Positions 36,113-45,536 of a stretch of DNA of 64,000 bases are shown piece by piece. Within the stretch, counting starts at the first letter, position 1. Every line of letters starts with the position of its first letter. The notes under the pieces are model-generated. The model did not search any database. It worked only from the letters and a program-made list of their open reading frames with translations, and was not told where the DNA came from. The stretch is from positions 2,717,036 to 2,781,035 of the forward strand of contig NZ_CP017080.1 in assembly GCF_001645685.2 (NCBI RefSeq). The letters run 5' to 3'. Origin of the DNA: Peribacillus muralis. GTDB lineage: Bacteria; Bacillota; Bacilli; Bacillales; DSM-1321. The translations under genes were made by a program, and so were the position numbers.

Positions 36113-36697
36113 TCACTGAAACGATGATGGGATGGTCAATAAAAATGAAATGTCATCCTTTTTTAAATTGAAATCCTTCGCCTTGACCCTTATGTCGCTT
36201 TTCAATTCCATATCCTGTAACGACACGTAAATGGCTTCATCATTTGGACTGATGCTGACCCATTCCGGCATATTATACCGTTCGTTTATTAAATTCATTA
36301 CATATGACACGGGAAGATTCATTCGTCCGACAGCGATTGATTTTTGCTTTAAGATCAAGTCGCCATTCTTTTGGGCAATGGGCTCGAATGTTAATTTCAT
36401 TTCCACTTCACGATTGAAAAATGGCATCGTTCCGTACAACTCGACCTCGTCAGTCAAATATACTTCGTAATGCATGGAGCCTGTCAAACCTTCTTTATCG
36501 AGATACTGATTGATTAATCTTGTAAGATCTTCCCGATTTGTGTGAATTTGAAATTGGATATCTTCCTCGTGGCTGACCTTTGGTTTGAGTTCTTTGTCTT
36601 TAGCCGGTAAATTAACTAAAATCAGAAAGAACAGGATGACCAGGATGTTTATCGCTAAGAGGGAAAAAAACAAAGTCTTCCATTTGACCTTTGTCAT
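36113..36697 (-). CDS. ypmS: YpmS-family membrane protein (DUF2140)
   Basis: 194 aa with one N-terminal membrane helix (about 9-29) and an external beta-rich domain containing LTRLINQYLDKEGLTG, YEVYLTDEVELYGTMPFF and VSYVMNLINERYNMPEWVS. These are YpmS features. It overlaps ypmR by 4 bases (ATGA), so the two are coupled. The partner SGNH protein YpmR suggests a joint envelope role, which is not established. Confidence 0.9.
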   Translation of the reverse strand: MTKVKWKTLFFSLLAINILVILFFLILVNLPAKDKELKPKVSHEEDIQFQIHTNREDLTRLINQYLDKEGLTGSMHYEVYLTDEVELYGTMPFFNREVEMKLTFEPIAQKNGDLILKQKSIAVGRMNLPVSYVMNLINERYNMPEWVSISPNDEAIYVSLQDMELKSDIRVKAKDFNLKKDDISFLLTIPSSFQ

Positions 36698-37536
36698 TCT
36701 TGGTCATCATCTCCTTTGGCACTTGCTTCCAACGTGTCCTTTCCAATAGTGGTGATATCCATGTCATTATAGATTCTTGTCGCAATCAATTCATAACCAC
36801 GATCATTCGGATGAAAATAATCCTCAGCATAAAGCAGATCTTCATCAGAATTCTTGAAAATGTCTGCTATCTCAATGAAGTAAGCCGAATCATAATCTTC
36901 GATAATTTCTTTACCACTTTCATTCCAATCATTCATGATCAGATCAAGCTCATAAAAATCCCCGAACCACTTGGAAAATGGGTTATACACGCCGACAAGA
37001 TAGATTTGGGCATGGTCATTTTCTGAGCGCACTTTATCAAGTATCTGCCTCAATCTTTTTTCATACCCTGATTTTGCCGCCTTAAACTGATTCAGTTCCA
37101 AATTCGAGAAATTCTTTTTAAAGACCTTCATGATATCATTGCCACCAATTGTGACAACGATCGAATCAGCTTGTTCAATGTCTTCTTTTATTCTTGCTTT
37201 ATCCAGCCTTTTCAAAAGTTGGTCGGTCCGATTTCCACGTATACCATGATTGATCATCTCTACAGAAGTAATCGATGGTTCTTTTTCCAGCTTATTTTGT
37301 AAATAAGGCAGATACCCGCCATTATCTTTGCTATCACCGACGCCTTGAGTCAAGGAATCGCCAATTGACACGATTTTCACAGGATCTGGAAAAAAGCTGG
37401 CAGGAATCGTTTCCTTTTCACTCAGCTTAACGATGCTTTTCTGCTGAACAGCTGGTTGGTTTGAAGCAGTTTCACTTTGACCACAACCAGAAATCCAAAC
37501 TATGCATATGAAAAGACAGGTGATTCTGTATCTCAT
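36694..37536 (-). CDS. ypmR: SGNH/GDSL hydrolase lipoprotein (YpmR)
   Basis: 280 aa from the ATG at 37536 (AAGGTGAG upstream). Lipobox ISGC near residue 19 marks a lipoprotein. Catalytic blocks: IGDSLTQGVGD (Ser), GIRGNRTDQLL, TIGGNDIMKVF (Asn) and the Asp/His pair in DYFHPNDRGYELI. Probably an esterase or lipase on the outer face of the membrane. Coupled to ypmS. Confidence 0.9.
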   Translation of the reverse strand: MRYRITCLFICIVWISGCGQSETASNQPAVQQKSIVKLSEKETIPASFFPDPVKIVSIGDSLTQGVGDSKDNGGYLPYLQNKLEKEPSITSVEMINHGIRGNRTDQLLKRLDKARIKEDIEQADSIVVTIGGNDIMKVFKKNFSNLELNQFKAAKSGYEKRLRQILDKVRSENDHAQIYLVGVYNPFSKWFGDFYELDLIMNDWNESGKEIIEDYDSAYFIEIADIFKNSDEDLLYAEDYFHPNDRGYELIATRIYNDMDITTIGKDTLEASAKGDDDQE

Positions 37537-37918
37537 GGCCCTCACCTTCCTACCCATATATTATATCATGCAAAAAACGTAAGATTGCAAACAATATACC
37601 TCCACTGTAATTCAAGCTAAAGCTCTTCCTACCATATGATATGAAATAAGCCGCTAATTAAAGCTGGTCCTATAAAATTTAGCATGTTACTTAGCATGTA
37701 AAATCATTCTTCAGTTCCTTCGTTTCTTCAAAAATCCACTCGACCGTTCTACATACCCCTATCAAAAGCAAGATAAACAAAAAGGCTCTTTTCGTAAAGC
37801 GTGTAACTTTTAAAACGCAACGATTTACGGTTGATCGGAGCGGGCTGCATTGAAGGGAAAAACAACCTTACCGCATCACTTGGTGAATAGAACAAAGTAT
37901 GAAAAATCAACCAAAAAA
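37537..37918. other. Gap without recognised gene
   Basis: About 380 bases. A short piece near 37815-37850 (GGTTGATCGGAGCGGGCTGC) resembles the inner left-end sequence of the IS1182 family, strongly decayed. Nothing else is recognised. Confidence 0.4.
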
Positions 37919-37945
37919 AAGAACAGGTCAATTAACCTGTTCAAT
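37919..37945 (-). terminator. Terminator of the SCO gene
   Basis: GAACAGGT-CAATTA-ACCTGTTC followed on the minus strand by TTTTTTTTGG. Confidence 0.88.
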
Positions 37946-38537
37946 AATTTTGCAGGATTTTAATATGCTTGATTATGTCCTCAAAGGGGATATCCTGCAG
38001 ACCCGTATAATCCCTTATGATCTTGCCTTCTTGATCCATAAGAAAAAAACTGGTCCCGTGAATGACCTGATCTTCTTTTTCTGGCTTTTTGACTAACGTC
38101 TTGAAATTATCCAATGCAAATTGCTCGATTTCTTCTTGACCATAACCAGTCAAAAAATGCCAATTTCTATAATCGACGTTAAATTGATTACCATACTTCT
38201 TCATTACTTCTGGCTTGTCTATTTCGGGATCCACAGAAAAGGAGACGAATTCCACATCCTCTACCCCTTCATCCTTCAATTGCTGTTGCAGCTTCGACAT
38301 ATTGGAGGTCATTGGCAGACATACCGTCTCACAGCTGGTAAATATGAAATCCGCTACCCAAACCTTGCCCTTGAGATCACTCTTTGAAAAAGGCTTGCCA
38401 TCCTGATCGATGTAACTAAAATCCTCAAGGTCCCAATTTTTCGCATCCGGGACACCGTTCGATCCACATGCCGTCAATAGCAATAGGATCGATGCCCCCA
38501 TAGCTGCCATTAGCACATGCAGCTTTCTCATTTTCAA
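37941..38537 (-). CDS. ypmQ: SCO1/SenC family copper-binding lipoprotein (YpmQ)
   Basis: 198 aa. Lipobox LTAC near residue 24, then a thioredoxin-like fold. The copper ligands are the two Cys of SCETVC and the His in VIHGTSFFL. It delivers copper to the CuA site of cytochrome c oxidase on the outside of the membrane. Family and locus match B. subtilis BsSco. A terminator follows. Confidence 0.93.
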   Translation of the reverse strand: MKMRKLHVLMAAMGASILLLLTACGSNGVPDAKNWDLEDFSYIDQDGKPFSKSDLKGKVWVADFIFTSCETVCLPMTSNMSKLQQQLKDEGVEDVEFVSFSVDPEIDKPEVMKKYGNQFNVDYRNWHFLTGYGQEEIEQFALDNFKTLVKKPEKEDQVIHGTSFFLMDQEGKIIRDYTGLQDIPFEDIIKHIKILQNY

Positions 38538-38667
38538 CCCCGTCCTTTATGTATAAAATATTCTGATACTTCTTTCATTCTAACAGAACCTTTGCATGGA
38601 GGACAGTAACTCTTTCAAAGAGGCGAGTATTTATATGAAAAGGCGGCATCCAGACGTCCCAGCACAC

Positions 38668-39513
38668 TCAATCCCAATAATACATGATTGCCATGGCGCC
38701 TTCGCCTGTATGGGTACTGACAACGGCAGTGGTTTCTTCTATCATTATATCTTGAAAGCCTGATAGTTCACTAATGGCATGGCGGACTTTATCTGCCATG
38801 GCAAAACCATTGGCATGTACAAAACCAATGCCCCTGATTTTTTTACCTTCCGTATCTTCCTTGAATTTCTTGATGATGAACTTCACGACCTGTGACTGAC
38901 TTCTGGCTTTGGAAACCGGATGCAAAACGCCATCCTCCAAAAGCGCAATCGGCTTGATGTGGAGCAAGGAGCCGATAAAAGCAGAAACCTTCCCGATCCT
39001 GCCGCCCTTTACGAGGTTATCAAGCGTTTCGATGACAATGATCAAGCTTGACTGCTTCTTAATATGCTCCAGCCTCTCAATTATCTCCGTAACGGATTTT
39101 CCTTCTTTGGCCAGTTTCGCAGCCTCGATCACTTGAAATGACATCGACTTCGAAATGAATTTCGAATCGAAAACGGTTACCTTCGCGTCCGACATACTTG
39201 CGGCACTCTCCGCAGAGCGGACAGTACCGCTCATACCTCCTGTCATATGGATGGAAAGGATTTCCGTGCCATCTTTGCCAAGCTCGTTGTAAACCTCCAT
39301 AAAAGTTCCTGCCGCAGGCTGTGAGCTTTTCGGGAGTTCTTTTGAGCGGTTCATCCTTTTCAGGAATTCTTCCTGCTCGATTTCAACTTTATCCAAAAAG
39401 GTTTCCCCATCAATGGAAATCGATAAAGGAACCATCGTGATATTATAATTTTCCAGTTCTTCTTGTGTCATATCCACCGTCGAGTCTGTTACTATCTTTA
39501 CTTTATTCATCAT
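38668..39513 (-). CDS. DegV family fatty-acid-binding protein (first copy)
   Basis: 281 aa. The DegV fold starts KIVTDSTVDMTQEEL and has SQPAAGTFMEVY, HMTGGMSGTVRSAESAA and GGRIGKVSAFIGSLLHIKPI, which line the fatty-acid pocket. DegV/FakB-type proteins hold a fatty acid for phosphorylation by FakA. A second DegV protein occurs at 58297. The two differ widely, so they probably prefer different fatty acids. It is monocistronic. Confidence 0.92.
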   Translation of the reverse strand: MMNKVKIVTDSTVDMTQEELENYNITMVPLSISIDGETFLDKVEIEQEEFLKRMNRSKELPKSSQPAAGTFMEVYNELGKDGTEILSIHMTGGMSGTVRSAESAASMSDAKVTVFDSKFISKSMSFQVIEAAKLAKEGKSVTEIIERLEHIKKQSSLIIVIETLDNLVKGGRIGKVSAFIGSLLHIKPIALLEDGVLHPVSKARSQSQVVKFIIKKFKEDTEGKKIRGIGFVHANGFAMADKVRHAISELSGFQDIMIEETTAVVSTHTGEGAMAIMYYWD

Positions 39514-39735
39514 TACACATCCCTAAATTAACATATCTATTGTATTATACCTACTCAAGGTAAGCATTTAAACCTAAGTTCATTTTTGTTCTCTCAAGCC
39601 ATATTTCGCCCCGAAAAGATTACACAAAAAAAGACCATTCCATTCACTAACCTTAAACATATGCCGCTTCATTCGAAGTTTCATGGAATTCGTGGCATTC
39701 TTTTATCGGATTAGTTAGAAATGGAACAGTCCGCA

Positions 39736-39999
39736 TTAAGCATTATTAAGTAAATTCCCAGGAAAAATTGTGTTATATACAGGCCATTTGAGCACGGATG
39801 CTAAATATTGCTTAAATGAGTAACTTTCTTTATGATCTTTATTGGCAAAAACTTTCTTTACGAATACTTCCAAACGCACGGTCAACATAAAAAAATTCGG
39901 ATCACTTGGCAGTAAGACAGGTATTTCTGAAATGGTGACCTTATGTCCAAAACAATCTTTGAATTCCAAGCATTTGAACATCAAAATATCAATCCTCAT
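39736..39999 (-). CDS. ypmP: YpmP-family protein (DUF2535)
   Basis: 87 aa from the ATG at 39999, where the family begins (MRIDILMFKCLEFKDCFG); the open frame to 40098 is an upstream extension. VRLEVFVKKVFAN, YSFKQYLASVLKWPVY and a LLNNA end match YpmP. The ribosome site (CGGTTAAAA) is weak. Function unknown. Small soluble protein between tatC and degV. Confidence 0.82.
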   Translation of the reverse strand: MRIDILMFKCLEFKDCFGHKVTISEIPVLLPSDPNFFMLTVRLEVFVKKVFANKDHKESYSFKQYLASVLKWPVYNTIFPGNLLNNA

Positions 40000-40095
40000 T
40001 TTTAACCGATTGCTTACATTATACACAATAAATCCAAAAGTATAAATATTCAAATGTGTAAAAAATCGGACAAAGCATGCTTGTTTTCCATCATT

Positions 40096-40138
40096 CAAAA
40101 AGGCCCATGAAGTCCGAATGCCTTCATGGGCCTTTTTT
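40096..40138. terminator. Bidirectional terminator
   Basis: AAAAAGGCCCATGAAG / CTTCATGGGCCTTTTTT. The tatC stop codon lies in its T run. Confidence 0.93.
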
Positions 40139-40883
40139 AGATATTTTCCTCAATATTTCCATCACGTAAGCTCTCACGTTTCACCCTGCGTTTATAGACG
40201 ACCTTTGATAAGGAAATGCTGATTTCATATAATAGCAGCAACGGAACCATTACCAAGAAGTCTGACATAAAGTCGGGCGGTGTAATCGATACGGCGATGA
40301 CCACGAGTACAAAGTACGCATATTTCCTTAATTTTTGAAGCACATACGGATTGATGATGCCAATCGAGGTCAAAAACATCGTAACGACGGGAAGCTCGAA
40401 CAAAACAGCAAATGGCATGGTCATATTGAAGACGAAGGAAAAGTACTTATCCGCCGTGAAACTCGTTATGAACATCCCATCTCCCAGTTCAATCAAAAAC
40501 TGGAGGATCGTTGGAAATATGACGAAATAACCGAATGCCAGGCCACCGATAAATAACAGGAAAAGTGCCGGGATGTAGGAAAGCGTCGCCCTCACTTCAT
40601 TTGGCATCAAGGCAGGCTTGACGAATAACCAGATTTGCAGGGCAATTATCGGTATTGTTGCTGCAATGGCTACCACGCCTGAGAGCATGAAGTAAATCCA
40701 AATGATATCACTTGGGCCTAACACCATCAGGTCAAAGTCAAGATCCTTCACGAACCATTGATAAATCTCTTCAACATAAATGAAACTGGCGATAAAAAAG
40801 ATGAGAAAAGCAACAACCGTTATAATGAGCCGTTTTCTTAGTTCATCAAGATGATCGATGATATTTAGTTCTTTATCTTCCAC
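40137..40883 (-). CDS. tatC: Sec-independent translocase subunit TatC
   Basis: 248 aa, six predicted membrane helices. N-terminal signature IIDHLDELRKRLI and the conserved FxxYFVIFPTILQFL and SITPPDFMSD regions are present. TatC recognises twin-arginine signal peptides of folded proteins. It follows tatA on the same strand (80 bases), forming a minimal TatA-TatC system without TatB, usual in bacilli. Confidence 0.96.
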   Translation of the reverse strand: MEDKELNIIDHLDELRKRLIITVVAFLIFFIASFIYVEEIYQWFVKDLDFDLMVLGPSDIIWIYFMLSGVVAIAATIPIIALQIWLFVKPALMPNEVRATLSYIPALFLLFIGGLAFGYFVIFPTILQFLIELGDGMFITSFTADKYFSFVFNMTMPFAVLFELPVVTMFLTSIGIINPYVLQKLRKYAYFVLVVIAVSITPPDFMSDFLVMVPLLLLYEISISLSKVVYKRRVKRESLRDGNIEENI

Positions 40884-40963
40884 TATTGATCACGCCTTCA
40901 AAATCAGTGTCGTTATTCCAGCAAAAAAGGCGCAAGACGATTCCATCTTACGCCCACCATTAA

Positions 40964-41155
40964 TCATTCTTGATTTTTTTGTTGTAGTTTCTTATCTTCC
41001 TCATAATCGCCTTTTGTTAATTCACTCGTGGATTTTTTAAATTCACGAAGCGTTTGTCCAAATGCACGGCCAATCTCCGGCAGTTTCTTCGGACCGAATA
41101 TTATTAGAGCCAATATTAGGATGAGAATTAGACCAGGTACTCCAATGTTCGACAT
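40964..41155 (-). CDS. tatA: Sec-independent translocase subunit TatA
   Basis: 63 aa from the ATG at 41155 (AAAGGGG upstream). One membrane helix ([15 protein letters not shown]) is followed by the hinge [20 protein letters not shown] and an acidic tail, the TatA/E layout. It builds the protein-conducting pore with TatC. Confidence 0.95.
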   Translation of the reverse strand: MSNIGVPGLILILILALIIFGPKKLPEIGRAFGQTLREFKKSTSELTKGDYEEDKKLQQKNQE

Positions 41156-41346
41156 GGATACAACCCCTTTGATGTTATAATTAAACATACCTTGATTATA
41201 ATACCATTTCCAACCAATTGAAAGTAATCCGACAATCCGTCATATAATGGTAACAATTATCGACAGGATGTTCGTTACGACTGGGAAGGTAGAATGAAGC
41301 GTAAAAATAAGTATCATTCTATCCTAATTTATCATGTTGCCGTTGA

Positions 41347-42615
41347 TTAAATCAACAAATGAAATAAATTACTGTCTTTATTGACCTCGACGAAGGAGAA
41401 ACCTTTCTTGTTCATTCTTTGGATGAGCCCCTCATAATCACCCTTAACCTTCAATTCGATCCCAACCAATGCCGGTCCGCTTTCTTTATTGTTTTTCTTC
41501 GTGTATTCAAAACGGCTAATATCGTCATTCGGCCCCAGCACCTCGTCAAGGAATTCCCTTAAGGCTCCGGCGCGTTGTGGGAAATTCACGATGAAATAAT
41601 ACAGCAGCCCTTCATATAATAAAGATTTCTCCTTAATTTCCTGCATGCGCCCTATATCGTTGTTCCCACCGCTGACCATGCAAACGACCGTTTTTCCTTT
41701 GATTTGTTCTTTGTACAAATCCAAAGCCGCTACAGATATTGCACCTGCTGGTTCGGCGACGATCGCATGCTGATTATATAAATCAAGAATGGTCGTACAG
41801 ATTTGCCCGGAAGGAACGACAACGATGTCTTCCAGGTTTTCTTTGCATAACCGATATGTCTTTTGCCCTACACACTTGACTGCTGCGCCGTCCACGAATG
41901 TATCTATACTATCAAGTCCCGTGACTTTTCCTTCCTTGAAGGAATATTCCATCGACGCAGCATCAAGTGGCTCCACTCCGATGCATTTCGTATTTGGCGA
42001 GACCGATTTGAAATAACTGGATACCCCGGCCATCAGTCCGCCCCCACCAATTGCCGCGAAGACATAATCAATTTCATCTTCACAATCATTCAAGATTTCA
42101 ACAGCCGTCGTACCCTGTCCGGCAATTACTTTATCATCATCAAAGGGATGGATAAAAGTGCGTCCTTCCTGTTCACAGCACTCCATCGCAAGCGCAAAAG
42201 CATCATCGAATGTGTCACCCGCAAGAATGATTTCGACATTATCCTTACCGAAAAGCTGCACTTGATCGACCTTTTGCCTTGGTGTAGTGGCAGGCATGAA
42301 AATTTTTCCGTGAATCCCTAACTGGCTGCAGGAAAAAGCGACCCCTTGTGCATGGTTGCCTGCACTGGCGCATATAACCCCGCTCTTCGTCTCTTCGGCT
42401 GTCAAACTCTTCATTTTGTGGAATGCCCCTCTTAACTTAAACGAGCGAACATGCTGAAGATCCTCGCGTTTCAAATAAACATTGCATTCATATTTGTCAG
42501 ATAGTCTCTGATTTTTTTGTAGAGGAGTATGTAGAACAATATCTTTCAGTTCTCTGTAGGCAATTAGAATATCCTCCAATTGGATCCCCCTATTCATTGA
42601 TGCTGTCTGATTCAT
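41347..42615 (-). CDS. ilvA: Threonine dehydratase (biosynthetic)
   Basis: 422 aa. It deaminates threonine to 2-oxobutyrate, the first step to isoleucine. PLP Lys in RSFKLRGAF, phosphate loop AIGGGGLMAG. The C-terminal part (about 330-420) is a single ACT-like regulatory domain (YYFIVNFPQRAGALREFL), typical of the short Bacillus IlvA. It is not near ilvD (52 kb). No T-box was seen upstream. Confidence 0.94.
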   Translation of the reverse strand: MNQTASMNRGIQLEDILIAYRELKDIVLHTPLQKNQRLSDKYECNVYLKREDLQHVRSFKLRGAFHKMKSLTAEETKSGVICASAGNHAQGVAFSCSQLGIHGKIFMPATTPRQKVDQVQLFGKDNVEIILAGDTFDDAFALAMECCEQEGRTFIHPFDDDKVIAGQGTTAVEILNDCEDEIDYVFAAIGGGGLMAGVSSYFKSVSPNTKCIGVEPLDAASMEYSFKEGKVTGLDSIDTFVDGAAVKCVGQKTYRLCKENLEDIVVVPSGQICTTILDLYNQHAIVAEPAGAISVAALDLYKEQIKGKTVVCMVSGGNNDIGRMQEIKEKSLLYEGLLYYFIVNFPQRAGALREFLDEVLGPNDDISRFEYTKKNNKESGPALVGIELKVKGDYEGLIQRMNKKGFSFVEVNKDSNLFHLLI

Positions 42616-42723
42616 AGCAATCCCTCATTTCCTTCCTAATCAATTCAATCATTATAGCACTTTACACAGCTAATGTAATTGATTTTTCTAAAAATTCTTT
42701 CTTTTATCCTTTTCATACAAAAA

Positions 42724-42755
42724 AATCCGGCCATGGGTATTTCCCATGACCGGAT
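42724..42755 (-). terminator. Terminator of thyA-dfrA
   Basis: ATCCGG(T)CATGGG / CCCATGGCCGGAT with TTTTTTTG after it on the minus strand. Confidence 0.9.
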
Positions 42756-42762
42756 CTGTCAT

Positions 42763-43248
42763 TTAACTCTTTTGTAGAATAATAAAATTATGTGCAAAGC
42801 GATTTTTTTCATCCACAATTCCTTCAATCGAGGATACCTTTTGCCACTCATTTTCATCAATCGCAGGGAAGAAGGTATCACCTTCGAACGTTTCATGAAT
42901 TTCCGTAATATATAATCGATCGGCAAACGGCAAGACCTCTTTGAAGATTTCTGCCCCGCCAATCACGAATACTTCATCTTCACGTTTGTCAGCATACGTT
43001 TTGATGTTTAGAATATCATGCAAGACCACACAGTCGAGAGCTTGGAAATCCTCATTGCGGGTTACGATGACATTCTCCCTTCCAGGCAGCACCCGGCCAA
43101 TCGATTCAAATGTTTTCCGTCCCATGACGATGGGATGACCTAGCGTCACTTTTTTAAAATACTGCAAATCTGCCGGCAAATGCCATGGTAATTGGTTATT
43201 GTTACCGATTACCCGATTTTCATCCATGGCGACTATTAACGAAATCAT
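42763..43248 (-). CDS. dfrA: Dihydrofolate reductase
   Basis: 161 aa. Reduces dihydrofolate with [32 protein letters not shown] holds the substrate Asp-equivalent region and Trp; [14 protein letters not shown] and [14 protein letters not shown] bind NADPH. It overlaps thyA by 4 bases and regenerates the folate oxidised by ThyA. Confidence 0.96.
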   Translation of the reverse strand: MISLIVAMDENRVIGNNNQLPWHLPADLQYFKKVTLGHPIVMGRKTFESIGRVLPGRENVIVTRNEDFQALDCVVLHDILNIKTYADKREDEVFVIGGAEIFKEVLPFADRLYITEIHETFEGDTFFPAIDENEWQKVSSIEGIVDEKNRFAHNFIILQKS

Positions 43249-44039
43249 ATGCTTACCTCACCCTTAATATGGGGATGCGCTTCATAATTTTCCAGAACGA
43301 AGTCCTCGAAGCTAAAATCGAAAATATTTTTCACGTCCGGATTTATTTTCATGATCGGCAATGGTTTCGGATCACGAGTCAATTGCAGTTCCACTTGTTC
43401 AAGGTGGTTAGAATAAATATGGACATCCCCAAATGTATGTACAAATTCACCGACTTCCAAATCACACACCTGGGCAATCATCATCGTTAACAAGGCATAC
43501 GAAGCTATATTAAAGGGAACCCCTAGGAAAACATCCGCCGACCGTTGATATAACTGGCAGGAAAGCTTGCCGTCAGCCACATAGAATTGAAAGAAAGCAT
43601 GACAAGGGGGTAAGGCCATCTCATCCAATTCCCCTACATTCCAAGCACTCACTATCAATCTTCTTGAATTGGGATTCGTTTTGATTTGCTCGATCAATTC
43701 ACTGATTTGGTCGATTTGCCCACCATCAGCCGTTCCCCATGATCGCCATTGATGGCCATATATCGGACCTAGTTCACCATTATCATCAGCCCATTCATTC
43801 CAGATCCGCACGTTATTTTCCTGAAGGTAGCCAACGTTCGTATCTCCCTTTAAAAACCATAACAATTCATGGATTATCGCTTTCAAGCTAACTTTTTTCG
43901 TCGTCAGGACAGGGAATCCTTCTCTTAAATCGAACCTCATTTGATAGCCAAAGGTACTGATCGTTCCCGTTCCAGTACGATCGCCTTTTTTAGTCCCATT
44001 TTCCAGGACATGCTTACATAGATCCAAATATTGCTTCAT
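43245..44039 (-). CDS. thyA: Thymidylate synthase (ThyA type)
   Basis: 264 aa. Makes dTMP from dUMP and methylene-tetrahydrofolate. Catalytic Cys in [12 protein letters not shown], phosphate Arg in [13 protein letters not shown] and [10 protein letters not shown], and [20 protein letters not shown]. Length is that of the compact E. coli-like ThyA (B. subtilis ThyB). Operon with dfrA. Confidence 0.97.
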   Translation of the reverse strand: MKQYLDLCKHVLENGTKKGDRTGTGTISTFGYQMRFDLREGFPVLTTKKVSLKAIIHELLWFLKGDTNVGYLQENNVRIWNEWADDNGELGPIYGHQWRSWGTADGGQIDQISELIEQIKTNPNSRRLIVSAWNVGELDEMALPPCHAFFQFYVADGKLSCQLYQRSADVFLGVPFNIASYALLTMMIAQVCDLEVGEFVHTFGDVHIYSNHLEQVELQLTRDPKPLPIMKINPDVKNIFDFSFEDFVLENYEAHPHIKGEVSI

Positions 44040-44092
44040 GCTATTCCACCTTTTCTACATTCATTCATCTTATTTTAACGTAAGTCCGTTGT

Positions 44093-44803
44093 TTAATCTA
44101 ATTGTTTAATAAAATGATAAGTCTCGGGTGCTTTTTGTTTAAGTAACTGGTTTTGTTCTGCGTTCACATAAAACATGGCAAACGTTTCGGCAAAATATTC
44201 TTCAGGATAATTGGAAAAATACGTCTGTCCGGGAAACAAACCATCCACTTCCTTACCCCAGATTGTCAAATAATCGATATTCTCCCTGATTCCATCAAAT
44301 ACGATATTATCAATCGAATGCGCCAGCTCATGGAGCTCCAAATTAACCGACCCATGCCCGTTTCCCTTATCGCTTGCGCCGATTTTGACCAATACGGTAT
44401 GGGAACCGCCCATGCCAGGCACATCATCCCAGGTCGTTTTTTTATTCAGGTAACCGCGGGGCGTCTGTCCCTTTAATTTAGCTGCCGATTGATTTTCGGT
44501 TAAATTACCTTGAAATAATTTGACCCTGACACCGCTCTCAGCCGTTTTCTCCAATAACGAAGGGGGCAGTTTGTCAATCGTTGCCCCGATTTTCAACGCT
44601 TCGTTTTCATCGAAAGCTTCTTCAGGAAATAAAAATATTTTTCGTAAAACTTTATGATCTTTAAATAAGTCCGCTTGTCTTATTAAACTATCTTTAGGCA
44701 ATTGACGCCATCTCACACCATCTTCCTTCGCCAATGAATAGGAGAGCATGGATAAAAAAAAGACAAATAACGCAATTATGGTCAGCCACTTTTTCCGCTG
44801 CAT
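44093..44803 (-). CDS. Secreted Pro-Pro endopeptidase-like metalloprotease (anthrax-lethal-factor fold)
   Basis: 236 aa from the ATG at 44803 (GGGGAGAGG upstream). Signal peptide about 1-25 (ends SYSLA-KED). The catalytic domain shows TWDDVPGMGG, KGNGHGS, the zinc motif LELHELAHSID (His158, Glu159, His162) and YPEEYFAETFAMFYVN with the third zinc ligand Glu206 and the conserved Tyr199. These blocks match PPEP-1 (Zmp1) of Clostridioides difficile and related PPEPs, which cut between two prolines in cell-surface adhesins. Known PPEP genes often adjoin their substrate, but no Pro-rich surface protein is encoded here. It lies 54 bases upstream of thyA, but no co-function is implied. Confidence 0.88.
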   Translation of the reverse strand: MQRKKWLTIIALFVFFLSMLSYSLAKEDGVRWRQLPKDSLIRQADLFKDHKVLRKIFLFPEEAFDENEALKIGATIDKLPPSLLEKTAESGVRVKLFQGNLTENQSAAKLKGQTPRGYLNKKTTWDDVPGMGGSHTVLVKIGASDKGNGHGSVNLELHELAHSIDNIVFDGIRENIDYLTIWGKEVDGLFPGQTYFSNYPEEYFAETFAMFYVNAEQNQLLKQKAPETYHFIKQLD

Positions 44804-44986
44804 AAAACCTCTCCCCTTCACCATCACTGAAAATGTATATATAACTATTATTCTAGTATAACATATACGTTGAGAGCGAAACTCCTTGTTTTATTGGTAA
44901 ATTCGGCAGAGCATATTATGGAGCACCCTTGCAGCAACTTTTTCATATATCAACTATATATAACGTAAAAGGTTTAAGGTGATTTC

Positions 44987-45229
44987 ATGGAATCCAATAC
45001 TAAAAAGGCCCTGTTGAATGAGCAACGGGAGCTCGCTGAAGAAGTGCTTGATATCTACAGTTTAAAAGTGTTCAGCATTCTCGACCTTTTGCTGTTCTCC
45101 ATTTTCTTTGGCCTCCTGCTGCATCCATTGCTACCTTCTCTCTGGCTTAACCTTTTATTGCCTGTGGTCTTCTTCATTACATTCACCGCCCTTCTTCAAA
45201 TACTTGATATGTTCCATAAAAAAAGCTGA
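44987..45229 (+). CDS. Small membrane protein of 80 aa
   Basis: AAGGTGA lies upstream of the ATG. The N-terminus is acidic and helical (LLNEQRELAEEVLDIYSLKVFS); two hydrophobic helices follow (about 30-50 and 52-72) with a short cytoplasmic end (MFHKKS). Its stop codon sits inside a terminator hairpin. No family is recognised. Confidence 0.6.
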   Translation: MESNTKKALLNEQRELAEEVLDIYSLKVFSILDLLLFSIFFGLLLHPLLPSLWLNLLLPVVFFITFTALLQILDMFHKKS

Positions 45230-45249
45230 CATCATTTTTGATATCAGCT
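45224..45249 (+). terminator. Terminator hairpin abutting an IS1182-type end
   Basis: AGCTGACATC / GATATCAGCT, loop ATTTTT; the stop codon of the preceding gene is within it. The IS end begins at the next base, so its T run has been displaced. Confidence 0.75.
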
Positions 45250-45455
45250 CGGACTGTAGACAAACTCAAGAAAATCGAGTTTGTCTATTTTTTTATGGCT
45301 AGAACAATGTGGAGGTCTCTAGTAACGATGAGCGCTAAGCTTTCCAGAGGGAGGCCCCGCGAGTCTCCTCCGGCCTCCGCCTATGCTCCCGTATACGTGC
45401 ATTTCCCACAGCAGTCTCGAACACCCGCTTCAAGCAACTTTGTTTTAACTTAAAG
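45250..45455 (+). repeat. Solo left end of an IS1182-type element
   Basis: CGGACTGTAGACAAACTC at 45250 with the inner hairpin ACAAACTC/GAGTTTGT and the GC-rich following block (TTTCCAGAGGGAGGCCCCGCG and so on) align with the left 210 bases of the copy at 11541. No transposase or right end follows. It is a deletion derivative or a MITE-like relic. Confidence 0.7.
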
Positions 45456-45536
45456 ATAAATCCTTTTCCCATAAAGTCATTATTATTTACAATGCTACAG
45501 TTCGTGTTAAGTGAACTATAACTCTAAGAGGAAAAT

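Noticed and set aside
45238..45453. 71-codon frame
   Set aside because: It is read out of an IS left end; the GC-rich repeat keeps frames open by chance.
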